From positions 6,448,001 through 6,512,000 of the forward strand of contig NZ_CP065958.1 in the NCBI RefSeq assembly GCF_041270065.1: 64,000 nucleotides of DNA, written 5' to 3'. Within the stretch, counting starts at the first letter, position 1, and each line of letters opens with the position of its first letter. The position numbers and the translations under genes are program-made. The DNA is from Streptomyces fradiae (lineage in GTDB: Bacteria > Actinomycetota > Actinomycetes > Streptomycetales > Streptomycetaceae). Positions 1-10,846 of this stretch are shown piece by piece. The notes below the pieces were generated by a model. It was not told the origin of the DNA, ran no database searches, and saw only the letters and a program-made list of their open reading frames with translations.

Positions 1-1945
1 TCTGGTAGAGCTCGGGCACGCCCGGCATGGTCAGCTGCACCAGCGCCGCGCCCAGGACCTGGGCGCGGATGTGGGGTTCGAGTCCGAAGGCCGCCTCGGA
101 GGCGGTACGGAGCGGGATCCGGCCCGGGCCGGCCGCCACGAACTCGGTCACCGCCCGCTCGTACGCCGGATCCGGCTCCGTCCAGCTGGTGTGCAGACCC
201 GCCTCGCGCACCGACTTGAGGACGGCCGGCCCGAGCCGCGCCGCGTCGGGGGCGCCGAAGCCGAAGGCGGTCTGCCAGGCCGTCCACGCCAGGTGCGGAT
301 CGGGCGCGGGCACCCCGGCGACCTCCTCCAGGAGCTCCGCCCAGCGCTGCGGGCACTGCGACAGGACCGCGATCCCGGCCCGTACGTCCGCGCTGCGCTT
401 GGTGTCATGGGTGGTGAGCACCGTGCCGGTGCCCGGCCAGTCGCGGGCGAGCCGGGCGCAGAAGGCGTGGAACTCGTCGGGGGTGACCGCCGGGCGGCCC
501 GGGTCGCCGCCCACCTCGTTCGCCGAGAGCAACGGGGTGTAGCGGTAGAAGGCCGTGTCCTCCACGGACTTGGCGCGCAGCGCGGACGAGGTCTGCGCGA
601 ACCGGGCCCGGAACGCCCGGTGTTCGGGCCCGTCGCCGTGGGCGGTGCCGAGCGCGAGGTCGCGCACCACGTCCACCGCCGTCGCCTCCTCCGGCACCGC
701 GAACGCGGCCTTGGCGCCGCGCGCCGCCTCCGTGGTGAGGAAGTGCTCGCCGCCGGTGCGGTAGGTGCGGTACACCGGGACGCGGACGAGGAGTTCGCGG
801 ATCGCGGTGTGCAGCGCCCACGGCGCGTGGTCGCGCAGCGCGGGGTCGGCGGCGCAGATCCGTTCGGCCAGGCGGGTCAGGGCGGCGGTCTCCGAGGCCA
901 GTTCATGGGTGACGACCTTGTACGCGGCGCGGCGCGCGGTCGCCGCCCAGTAGCCGCCCCGGTCCCCGGCCCGACCGGCGAACTCCCGGTACACGTCGGC
1001 GAGTTCGTCGGCGCCCACCGGGTCGGTGAAGAGCCCGTCCACGTACCGCAGGGCGTCGTAGCCGGTGGTGCCGGCCACCGGCCAGGAGGCGGGCAGCGGT
1101 TCGGTGCCGGTGAGGATCTTCTCCACCACCGTCCAGCAGCGTCCGCCGGTCGCCTCGGCGAGCCGCTCCAGATAGCCCTCCGGGTCGGCGAGCCCGTCCG
1201 GGTGGTCGATCCGCAGCCCGTCGACGACACCGTCGGCGACCAGCTCCAGGACCTTGGCATGGGTCGCGGCGAACACCTCCGGATCCTCGACCCGCACCCC
1301 GATCAGATCCGAAATGGTGAAGAAGCGGCGGTAGTTGAGCTCGGTGCGGGCGAGCCGCCACCAGGCGAGCCGGTACCACTGGGCGTCGAGCAGCTCGTCC
1401 AACGGCAGCTCCTCGGTGCCGGCCCGCAGCGGGAACTCCTGCCCGTCGAGGACGAGGACACCGTCCGCGACCCGCAGCCGGTCGCGCACCTCGGGCAGCC
1501 GGGCCGGAAGCACCGGCAGCAGCATCCGGCCGTCGCCCGCCGCCCAGTCGATGTCGAACCAGCGCGCGTACGGCGACTCCGGGCCCTCCCGCAGCACCTC
1601 CCGCAGGGCCCGGTTGTGCCGGGGCGAGGCCGCCATGTGGTTGGGCACCAGATCGAGGACCAGGCCCAGGCCGTGCGCGCGGGCCGTCGCCGCGAGCGCC
1701 CGCAGCCCCTCCTCGCCGCCCAGTTCGCCCCGTACCCGGCCCGGATCGGTCACGTCGTACCCATGGGTGGAACCCGGCACCGCCTCCAGGACCGGCGACA
1801 GATGCAGATGCGAGACCCCGAGCGCGGCGAGCCGTGGCACGGCCGCCTCGGCGGCGGCGAACGGGAACTCCGGCTGCAACTGGATCCGGTAGGTCGCGGT
1901 GGGCAGCGCCCGTTCCAGGGCTGAGGGCAGCGAGAAGGACGTCAT
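1..1945 (-). CDS. treY: Malto-oligosyltrehalose synthase TreY (partial, C-terminus beyond left edge)
   Basis: Converts the reducing end of maltodextrin to a trehalosyl end; cytoplasmic, first step of the TreY-TreZ route from glycogen to trehalose. 648 codons from ATG at 1945 are present; the family is usually about 770-800 residues, so the end lies outside the window. GH13-type motifs are visible: DLVPNHM near residue 100, RIDHPDGL with the likely nucleophile Asp near 247, and VVEKIL with the likely acid Glu near 275. glgX lies 1.3 kb away on the same strand, beyond a divergent MFS gene, which fits glycogen/trehalose metabolism. The family assignment is secure; the regulation is not visible. 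Confidence 0.93.
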   Translation of the reverse strand, partial: MTSFSLPSALERALPTATYRIQLQPEFPFAAAEAAVPRLAALGVSHLHLSPVLEAVPGSTHGYDVTDPGRVRGELGGEEGLRALAATARAHGLGLVLDLVPNHMAASPRHNRALREVLREGPESPYARWFDIDWAAGDGRMLLPVLPARLPEVRDRLRVADGVLVLDGQEFPLRAGTEELPLDELLDAQWYRLAWWRLARTELNYRRFFTISDLIGVRVEDPEVFAATHAKVLELVADGVVDGLRIDHPDGLADPEGYLERLAEATGGRCWTVVEKILTGTEPLPASWPVAGTTGYDALRYVDGLFTDPVGADELADVYREFAGRAGDRGGYWAATARRAAYKVVTHELASETAALTRLAERICAADPALRDHAPWALHTAIRELLVRVPVYRTYRTGGEHFLTTEAARGAKAAFAVPEEATAVDVVRDLALGTAHGDGPEHRAFRARFAQTSSALRAKSVEDTAFYRYTPLLSANEVGGDPGRPAVTPDEFHAFCARLARDWPGTGTVLTTHDTKRSADVRAGIAVLSQCPQRWAELLEEVAGVPAPDPHLAWTAWQTAFGFGAPDAARLGPAVLKSVREAGLHTSWTEPDPAYERAVTEFVAAGPGRIPLRTASEAAFGLEPHIRAQVLGAALVQLTMPGVPELYQ

Positions 1946-2014
1946 GCGAACGTACGTACCCCGCGCGGAGGGTTCCGTGTCATCGCCCCATGCGTCCGTT
2001 CGGGTGAGCCGCGT

Positions 2015-2020
2015 TACGTT
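2015..2020 (+). promoter_or_regulatory. -10 element (TACGTT) of a leaderless MFS transcript
   Basis: TACGTT ends six bases before the ATG at 2027. That places the expected transcription start on the start codon, so the mRNA would be leaderless, which agrees with the lack of a Shine-Dalgarno sequence. Inference from spacing only. Confidence 0.5.
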
Positions 2021-3275
2021 CGCGTGATGCTCCGGATGTATCGCGACACCCTCCGTCTGCTCGGTCCGGTCCTGCCCGCCGTCTCCTTCCTGGGCCGGCT
2101 GCCGACCGCCATGTGCCAGCTCGGCAGCCTCCTTCTGGTCGCCGAGACCAGCGGCTCGCTCGCCACCGCCGGCCTGGTCGGCGGGGCGCTCGCGGCCGGC
2201 CAGACCGTCGCCGGGCCGCTGATCGGACGGCTCGCCGACCGGCACGGGCAGCGGCCCGTCGTCCTCGCCGCCGCCCTCGCCAACGCCGCCGCCGTCACCG
2301 CCCTGGTGCTCGCCGCCCTCGGCCACGCCACCACCGGCCTGCTGATGCCGCTGGGCGCGCTCGCCGGGGCCACCGTCCCGCAGATCGGCCCGCTGGCCAG
2401 GAGCCGCTCGGTGACCCTGGCCCGCCGGGCCGGGGCCGACGACCGGACGGTGGCGACCGTGCTCTCCTTCGAGGGCACCCTCGACGAGGTGTCCTTCGTC
2501 CTCGGCCCGGCCCTGGTCGGCCTCGCCGCCACCGTCGCCCACCCGGCCGCCGCCCTGCTCACCGCCGCCGCGCTCCTCGCCGGCTGCGGCACCGCCTTCG
2601 CCCTCCACCCGAGCGCCCGCACCCTCGCCCCCAGCCCCGGCCCCGGAGCCACCCGATCGAGTGCCGCCGAACGGACGCGCCTCCGGGTCTCCGCACTCCC
2701 CGCGTCCACGTACGCGCTGCGCGGCGCGATGGTCCTCCAGGGCGCCATGTTCGGGGCCTCGCAGGCCGGGATCACCGCCCTCACCGAACGGCTCGGCGTG
2801 CCCGACCAGGCCGGGCTCGTCTACGCGGCGATGGGCGTCACCAGCGCCGCCGCCGGCTTCGCCATGGCCGCCGTGCCCGCCCGGATCGGACTGCACACCC
2901 GCTGGCGCGCGGCCACCGCCGCACTCGTCGTGCTCGCCGTACCGCTCGTCCTCGTCGACACCCTCGGATGGCTGTACGCGGCGGTCGTCGTTCTCGGCGT
3001 CGCCTACGCCCCGCACCTGATCACCGTGTTCGGGCTCACCGAGCGCACCGCGCCGCCGGCCCGGCTCGCCGAGTGCATGGCCTTCCTCACCAGCGGGGTG
3101 GTCGGCGGACAGGCCGTGGCGCTCGCCCTGTCCGGCCGGCTGGCCGAGACGCACGGCGCCCCGGCCGCCTTCGGAGTGGCGGCCGGGGCGGCCGTGGGGT
3201 GCGCGGTGCTGTCCTGGACCGTCCGCGCCTCCCGGACCAAGCAGCTCGGGCCGGACCAAGCGGCTCAGGACGGGC

Positions 3276-5396
<2,121 letters not shown>

Positions 5397-5475
5397 AGAC
5401 GAACTCTTCCACTTCTGTCCGGGGGCAAGAGGGGTCCAACTCGGCCAGATCCTGCCCGAAAGAGGCGCAACCTCC

Positions 5476-5495
5476 TAGGACTTCGGCCCGTCCTA
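5476..5495. promoter_or_regulatory. Palindrome TAGGAC-N8-GTCCTA between glgX and a divergent secreted-protein gene
   Basis: Six-base arms are perfect and separated by TTCGGCCC, about 80 bp upstream of glgX and 60 bp upstream of the divergent gene. The core resembles the GGGACTTCGGTCCC-like boxes of DevR/OsdR-type response regulators but differs at several positions. The operator role is inferred. Confidence 0.4.
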
Positions 5496-5555
5496 ACGGG
5501 TGACCACACCGCGAATCGGGGGATATGCGGAAGACTTGTGCAAGTGGGGGGAAGA

Positions 5556-6386
5556 GTGTACGAGATAGTGCGCCGCCACCTGGGGAAGGTGGTGGCCGGC
5601 GCCGCGATGGCGGTGACCGGCACCGCGGTCGCCGTGGCCGTCACCCTGCCGGGGAGCGCGGGAGCCGACGAGGCACCGCGCGGCACGGCCGCCGCCACGG
5701 GCCCGACCGCCGCCGGCGGCACGGGCACGCCGGGGGAACCGGCCGCCGACGGCCCCGCGCCCGGGCCCGCCGCGCTCGCCGCGGCACCGCCCGAGGGGGC
5801 GAAGGGAGTGGGCACCGACCCGCTCACCGACGACGAGCTGAAGCGGGCCGAGGCGCTGGCGCTGACCCCGCCGGCCGCCTCCGCCCAGCGCAACACCGGG
5901 GGCGGCCGGGGACCGCAGCGCCTCGGCACCGAGCTGGCCGACCCGCGGCCCGGCGAGGAGACCGGCGGACCGCGTCGCGCCGTGGTCCGCCTCTACGACT
6001 ACGGCCGCGACGAGCTCGTCACGAAGACCGTGAACCTCGACACGGGGAAGGTGGAGGCCTCCGGCGCGCAGCGCGGCGTCCAGCCCTCCGCCCACCCCGA
6101 GGAACTGAAGGCCGCGCTGCGGCTCATCCTCGACAGCCCGCTCGGCAAGGGCGTCAAGGACGACTACAAGGACGCCACCGGCAAGGAGCTCACCGGACCG
6201 GACCAGCTGTGGTTCAACGGCGACGTCTACCGCACCTACCGGGAGAAGGACGTGCCGCCGCAGCTCGCGAAGTGCGGCGAACACCGCTGCGTCCGGCTCG
6301 TCACCAAGGTGCTCAACGGCGCCTGGATCGACACCCGCGGCCTGATCGTCGACCTCAGCGCCCGCACCGTCACCCGCGTCGGCTGA
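5556..6386 (+). CDS. Secreted protein of unknown function next to the amine oxidase
   Basis: I do not recognise this 276-residue protein. A basic start (VRRHLGK) and a hydrophobic Ala/Val stretch ending near SAGADE look like a signal peptide, so export is likely. A Gly/Ala/Pro-rich linker (about 35-90) leads to a C-terminal half with two close cysteines (KCGEHRC) that may form a disulfide. GTG 5556 is chosen because a G-rich ribosome-binding sequence lies just upstream; GTGs at 5538, 5544 and 5568 are alternatives. The next gene, 79 bp downstream on the same strand, encodes a secreted amine-oxidase-like protein, so the two may work together. Confidence 0.75.
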   Translation: MYEIVRRHLGKVVAGAAMAVTGTAVAVAVTLPGSAGADEAPRGTAAATGPTAAGGTGTPGEPAADGPAPGPAALAAAPPEGAKGVGTDPLTDDELKRAEALALTPPAASAQRNTGGGRGPQRLGTELADPRPGEETGGPRRAVVRLYDYGRDELVTKTVNLDTGKVEASGAQRGVQPSAHPEELKAALRLILDSPLGKGVKDDYKDATGKELTGPDQLWFNGDVYRTYREKDVPPQLAKCGEHRCVRLVTKVLNGAWIDTRGLIVDLSARTVTRVG

Positions 6387-6465
6387 CCACCGGCCCGGAC
6401 CGGGTCGGCCGACCACCGGCCCGGCATCACGTCCCCGCATGACCGTACCGAGGGAGTACGTCCGC

Positions 6466-7785
6466 ATGTCCTCTTCGCGACTCCGGCACGCCCGCACAGC
6501 CCGCACCACGGGCGCCGTTCTCGCCGCCGGCGCCCTGCTCGGCGCCGCCACCGCCACCGCCACCCCGGCGAGCGCGGCCCCGGCCGCCCCGGCCGCCCCC
6601 GCCCCGCCGCCGGCGGCCGACTGTTCCGCCGCGTACCGCGTCGAGCAGAAGCTCGACGGCGGCACCGTCTGGCGCATGTGCTGGCGCTATTCGACCGACT
6701 CCGGCCTGATCCTGGACAAGGTCACCTACCAGCCGCCCGGCGAGCGCGCCCCGATCCGCGTCCTCAACAGCGCCAAGCTCGCCCAGATCCACGTCCCGTA
6801 CGACGACGGCAACGCCGAGTACGACGACCTCACCGGCGCCGGCTTCGGCTGGGGCCTGCAGGGCCTCAAGCCCGGCGAGTGCCCCGGCGGCACCATCACC
6901 TCGGTCAAGGTGCCCGACGTCGGCAAGGTCAACGGCCTGTGCACCACCACCCGGGCCCGCGGCCACGCCTACCGGATGGCCGCCGACAGCCCCGGCAAGG
7001 TGTGGCAGGCGCAGGGCAAGGACCTGCTCGTCTACACCGTCAACAAGGTCGGCTGGTACGAGTACATCAGCGAGTGGCGGTTCTCCTCCGACGGAATGAT
7101 CTCGGCCAACGTCGGCGCCACCGGCAGCCTCTCGCCGGTCGACTACAACGCCACCGACGGGCGCGGCTGGCCGATCGGCAAGGGCGCCCGCGACTACGCC
7201 ACCAGCCACGCCCACAACGTCTTCTGGAAGCTCGACTTCGGCCTCGACGGCAACTCCAAGGGCCGCGTCGAGCAGTTCGACTCCAAGGTCACCCCGCCCG
7301 CCCGCGACGGCAGCCCGACCGTGAAGACCACCCGTACCGTCGTCACCAAGGAGCTCGCCGGCGACGCGAAGAACATGCGCTGGTGGCGGGTGGTGAGCCA
7401 GAACGGCAAGAACAAGGACGGCCACGCCCGTTCGTACGAGATCGTGCCGGGCCACACCAACACCTACGCCGGCCGCCCGTTCACGAAGCACGACGTCTAC
7501 TTCACCCAGGCGCGCGCCTGTGAGCAGTTCGCCAGCAACAACATCCTGGACTGTGGCCGGAACGCGCCCACCAGCGTGGACAAATGGGTCAATGGGGAGA
7601 CTCTGACCAACCCGGCGGTCTGGGTCAACATCGGGTTCCACCACATCGCCCGGGACGAGGACCAGCAGCCGATGCCGGTCCACTGGCAGGGATTCCAGCT
7701 CGCGCCCAGGGACGTAACCGCTATGAATCCGCTCACTCCGGCCGATCTCGCCGGTCAGAACGGCGCCCCGAATCTGGGCAGTTGA
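6466..7785 (+). CDS. Secreted copper amine oxidase-like protein, catalytic domain only
   Basis: 439 residues from ATG 6466 (AGGGAG nine bases upstream), with a signal peptide of about 34 residues. The rest aligns by eye with the C-terminal catalytic domain of copper amine oxidases; the usual N2 and N3 domains are absent. Copper ligands appear as H248-x-H250 and a His in GFHHIARDED near 392/393. The cofactor motif is WYEY, with Y198 in the place of the TPQ-forming tyrosine; family members normally have NYDY or NYEY. The catalytic base Asp is not in its usual place: the segment reads LTGAGFGWG. It may be a divergent enzyme or a non-enzymatic relative. Family call firm, activity uncertain. Confidence 0.85.
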   Translation: MSSSRLRHARTARTTGAVLAAGALLGAATATATPASAAPAAPAAPAPPPAADCSAAYRVEQKLDGGTVWRMCWRYSTDSGLILDKVTYQPPGERAPIRVLNSAKLAQIHVPYDDGNAEYDDLTGAGFGWGLQGLKPGECPGGTITSVKVPDVGKVNGLCTTTRARGHAYRMAADSPGKVWQAQGKDLLVYTVNKVGWYEYISEWRFSSDGMISANVGATGSLSPVDYNATDGRGWPIGKGARDYATSHAHNVFWKLDFGLDGNSKGRVEQFDSKVTPPARDGSPTVKTTRTVVTKELAGDAKNMRWWRVVSQNGKNKDGHARSYEIVPGHTNTYAGRPFTKHDVYFTQARACEQFASNNILDCGRNAPTSVDKWVNGETLTNPAVWVNIGFHHIARDEDQQPMPVHWQGFQLAPRDVTAMNPLTPADLAGQNGAPNLGS

Positions 7786-7873
7786 GCAACCGGCCCGGCG
7801 ATCCTGCTGCACCGCCTTCCGCTTCCGGAGTACCCTTCCTTGATCGTTGTCGGGAGCAGAAGGCGGTGCGCGG

Positions 7874-9127
7874 GTGAGCTCGGGAGGTCTGGAGCTGCCC
7901 CCAGGCGAGGCGGGTCACGACGGGGGACCGGCCGACCCCGGCGAGGTGCCGCCCGGCGCGGTCTCCGTCGCCCGGCCGGTGGAGATCGGCGCCGAGCTGG
8001 AGTGGGGCGCGGAGGCGTGGAGCGAGGTGCGCACCCGGGCCCAGCGGGCCGGCCGCGCCTACATCTGGCTGAATCTCGTCGAACAGCGGCTGCGGGCCGT
8101 CGTCGCGGCCGTCCTCCGGCCGGTGTACGAGCCGGTGCACGGCGAGGAGTGGGTGGTGGCCGCAGCCGGGCCGGCCGGCCAGGAGTGGGTCCAGCGGGCG
8201 GTCGCCGTCCGCGAGGTGTCCCGCCGCAAGGGCTATCTGCTCGACCCGGCCGACGACAACGTGCTGAGCTTCCTCACCCTCCCGCAGCTGCGCGAGCTGA
8301 TGGTGCAGCACTGGCCCTGCTTCGAGCCGTACTTCGACGACCGGCGCGAGGTCGAACTCGCCCTGGACGAGCTGGAGGTGACGCGCAACGTCGTCTCCCG
8401 CAACCGGGCCCTGTCGCTGACCGTGCTCGCCCAGTCCGAACGGGCCTCCGCCCGGCTCCTGGAGATCCTCGGGAGCGGGGCGGGGGTGCCCTCGGCGGAC
8501 CGGCTGCCGGTCGACGCCGTCGAGGACCTGGTCGGCGACCGCTACGCGGACGTGGTGTCCGTGCACCCCGACCGGGTGCGGCTGCAGCGGCAGCTGCCCG
8601 CCGAGGACCTGTTCGGCGGGGCCCGCCGGCTCGACGCCACCGGCATAGGCCTGAACCTCCTCGTGCAGAACTTCTCCGGCCGGCGCATGGTCCACCTCGC
8701 CGAGTCCGGCTGCCGCATACGGCTGCTCTTCCTCAACCCGGCGAGCAGCGCGGTCAAGCGGCGCGAGCGCGAGCTCGGCCTGAAGAAGGGCGAGCTGAGC
8801 CGCTCGGTCGAGATGAACATCCTGCACATGCGCCGGGTGCGCTCCAGGCTGCGCGATCCCGGCGCCTTCCAGATCCACGTCTTCGACGAGACCCCGCGCT
8901 TCACCGCCTACCTGGTCGACGGGGACGGCCCCGACGGGGTCGCGGTCGTCCAGTCGTATCTGCGCAAGGCGCGCGGCATGGAGGCCCCGGTCTTCGTGCT
9001 GCGCGGCGGCGGACGGACTGTCGTCCGGGCCGGACAGGGCCCCGACACCGGTGCCGAACACGGACTTTTCTCGACATACCGGGAGGAATTCGAGTCGGTG
9101 TGGCTCGACTCCCGACCGGTCTCCTGA
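7874..9127 (+). CDS. SAV2148-family HEPN domain protein
   Basis: A 417-residue cytoplasmic protein of a family I know mainly from Streptomyces. The N-terminal half is helical and contains RELMVQH (R140 to H146), matching the R-X4-6-H motif of HEPN ribonucleases. The C-terminal part (about 265-395) has the beta-rich pattern CRIRLLFLNPAS...HVFDETPRF seen in phospholipase-D-like or DUF5919-type sensor domains. GTG 7874 is preferred to TTG 7847 because GAAGG lies ten bases upstream. Its role is unknown; an RNA-cleaving effector controlled by the sensor half is a reasonable inference. The 3' end runs into four copies of a 12-bp repeat. Confidence 0.8.
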   Translation: MSSGGLELPPGEAGHDGGPADPGEVPPGAVSVARPVEIGAELEWGAEAWSEVRTRAQRAGRAYIWLNLVEQRLRAVVAAVLRPVYEPVHGEEWVVAAAGPAGQEWVQRAVAVREVSRRKGYLLDPADDNVLSFLTLPQLRELMVQHWPCFEPYFDDRREVELALDELEVTRNVVSRNRALSLTVLAQSERASARLLEILGSGAGVPSADRLPVDAVEDLVGDRYADVVSVHPDRVRLQRQLPAEDLFGGARRLDATGIGLNLLVQNFSGRRMVHLAESGCRIRLLFLNPASSAVKRRERELGLKKGELSRSVEMNILHMRRVRSRLRDPGAFQIHVFDETPRFTAYLVDGDGPDGVAVVQSYLRKARGMEAPVFVLRGGGRTVVRAGQGPDTGAEHGLFSTYREEFESVWLDSRPVS

Positions 9128-9161
9128 CCGGTGCCCAGACCGGTGTCCTGACCGGTCTCCC
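9114..9161. repeat. Four tandem 12-bp repeats beginning GACCGGT
   Basis: GACCGGT occurs at 9114, 9126, 9138 and 9150, exactly 12 bp apart, with similar spacers (CTCCT, GCCCA, GTCCT, CTCCC). The first copy lies in the last codons of the HEPN gene and the others after its stop. Each copy contains the palindrome ACCGGT. Confidence 0.8.
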
Positions 9162-9239
9162 GACGCCCGGCGACCGCGTTGTCAGTGGCGCGTGCGAAGG
9201 TTCTCAGCACCACGGGGGAGATCACGTAAGGAGGACCCG

Positions 9240-9962
9240 ATGGCTTGGTACGGGGAAGAGCTGGCCGGCTTCGACCTGGAGACGACCGGTACGGAACCGC
9301 TGGAGGCCCGCATCGTCACGGCCTCGGTCGTCGGCGTCCACGGGGGCGAGGTGGTGCGCCGGCAGGACTGGCTCGCCGACCCCGGCATCCGCATCCCGGC
9401 GCAGGCGTCCGCGATCCACGGCATCAGCAACGAGCGCGCGGCGGCCGAGGGCCGGCCGGTCCGGGAGGTCGCCGACGAGATCGCCGACACCCTGACCGAC
9501 TACTGGCGGCGCGGCGTCCCGGTCGTCGCCTACAACGCGTCCTTCGACCTGACCCTGCTCTCGGCCGAGCTGCGCCGGCACGGACTGCCCTCGCTCGACG
9601 AGCGGCTCGGCGGCCAGGGCATGGGGCCGGTCCTCGACCCGTACACCATCGACCGCGCCGTCGACCGCTACCGGCGTGGAAAGCGGACCCTGGAAGCGGT
9701 CTGCGGGGAGTACGGGGTGGAGCTCACCGCCGCCCACCAGGCCGCCGCCGACGCGCTCGCCGCGGTCCGGGTGGCCATCGCGATAGCCGAGCGGCACGCC
9801 TCGGTCGCCGCCCTCGACCCGGCCCGGCTCCACGAGCGCCAGATCGTCTGGTACCGGGAGTGGGCCGAGGACTTCCAGGCCTTCCTCAGGCGGAAGGGCG
9901 ACCCGGAGGCGGTGGTGAACCCGGTGTGGCCGCTGCGGGAGCCGGCGCCGGTGGCGGGTTAG
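9240..9962 (+). CDS. DnaQ-like 3'-5' exonuclease
   Basis: A 240-residue DEDD-superfamily exonuclease. FDLETTG near residue 11 is Exo I, with two metal-binding acidic residues. HGISNE near 60 and YNASFDLTLL near 97 match Exo II, and HQAAADALA near 168 carries the Exo III His and Asp (DEDDh type). It probably trims DNA or RNA 3' ends in repair or proofreading, but it is a stand-alone protein with no polymerase domain. ATG 9240 has an ideal AAGGAGG five bases upstream. It ends eight bases before the convergent hydrolase gene. Confidence 0.9.
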   Translation: MAWYGEELAGFDLETTGTEPLEARIVTASVVGVHGGEVVRRQDWLADPGIRIPAQASAIHGISNERAAAEGRPVREVADEIADTLTDYWRRGVPVVAYNASFDLTLLSAELRRHGLPSLDERLGGQGMGPVLDPYTIDRAVDRYRRGKRTLEAVCGEYGVELTAAHQAAADALAAVRVAIAIAERHASVAALDPARLHERQIVWYREWAEDFQAFLRRKGDPEAVVNPVWPLREPAPVAG

Positions 9963-9969
9963 GCCGGGA

Positions 9970-10800
9970 TCAGCCGTTCTCCTTGAGGAAGGAGAGCAGC
10001 AGTTCGTTCACCTTCTCCGGCTGGTCGAACTGGAGCCAGTGGCCGGCGTCCTCGACCCGCTCGTAGCGCCAGGAGCCGGCGACGTGCTCGGCGGAGTCCG
10101 TCATCGACCGCTCGGTGAGGAAGCGGTCGCCGGTGGACCACACGCCCAGGACGGGGACCTGCTCCGGGAGCGGTGACAGCGGGAGTTCCGGGGCGAACTG
10201 CACCTCGGCCGGAAGGCCCGAGCGGTAGATGTTCAGCGCGGCCGTCAGGCCGCCGGGCCGGCGAAGGGGCTCCAGCACGGCCTCCGCGTCCGGGTGCTCG
10301 GCGAGCATCTCGCGGAGGTTCGCGTAGTCGTCGTGGGCCAGCCAGGTCTCGGCGACGTCCGCGAGCTGGAAGAGGAGCATGTACCAGGAGCGCTGCTTCT
10401 GCTCCCAGCCCGCGCCGCGGACGGCCCCGATGTGGCCCACCGACAGGATCGTCAGGCTCGCCACCCGCTCCGGCGCGACCTGAGCCAGGGCCTGGGCGAT
10501 GCCCGAGCCCCAGTCGTGGCCGACCAGGTGGAAGCGGTCGACGTCGAGCCGGGCCAGCAGTTCGAGGACGTCGCCCACGTGCTTCGCCGGGTGGTAAGCC
10601 TCCGGGCCGCCCTCCGGCCGGTCCGAGCCGCCGAAGCCGCGCAGGGTCGGCGCGATCGTCCGGAACCCGGCCGCGTTCAGGGCCGGGATCTGGTGGCGCC
10701 ACAGCCGGTGCGAGTCGGGGAAGCCGTGCAGGAGCAGCACGACCGGTCCCTCGCCGCTCACCTCGACGTCCAGCGTGACGTCCGACAGTTCCATCCGCAT
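9970..10800 (-). CDS. Alpha/beta hydrolase of the epoxide hydrolase / haloalkane dehalogenase type
   Basis: 276 residues, cytoplasmic. LLLHGFPDS is the oxyanion region, GHDWGSG near residue 100 carries an Asp nucleophile (rather than Ser), and DAGHW near 252 carries the catalytic His. An Asp nucleophile followed by Trp points to epoxide hydrolases or dehalogenases rather than esterases. The substrate cannot be told. ATG 10800 is used; ATG 10794 is also possible. It follows the APH-family gene on the same strand with a 46-bp gap, so the two may be co-transcribed. Confidence 0.88.
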   Translation of the reverse strand: MRMELSDVTLDVEVSGEGPVVLLLHGFPDSHRLWRHQIPALNAAGFRTIAPTLRGFGGSDRPEGGPEAYHPAKHVGDVLELLARLDVDRFHLVGHDWGSGIAQALAQVAPERVASLTILSVGHIGAVRGAGWEQKQRSWYMLLFQLADVAETWLAHDDYANLREMLAEHPDAEAVLEPLRRPGGLTAALNIYRSGLPAEVQFAPELPLSPLPEQVPVLGVWSTGDRFLTERSMTDSAEHVAGSWRYERVEDAGHWLQFDQPEKVNELLLSFLKENG

Positions 10801-10846
10801 CCCAACACCCCGTTCGATACCGGCAGGTTCGACAAGGCTGATGATG

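Noticed and set aside
1946..1960. ACGTACGTAC as a treY operator
   Set aside because: Short alternating sequence with no second element; spacing to the start does not fit a clear -10 box.
2024..2026. GTG as start of the MFS gene
   Set aside because: The adjacent ATG 2027 has the better distance from the -10 element.
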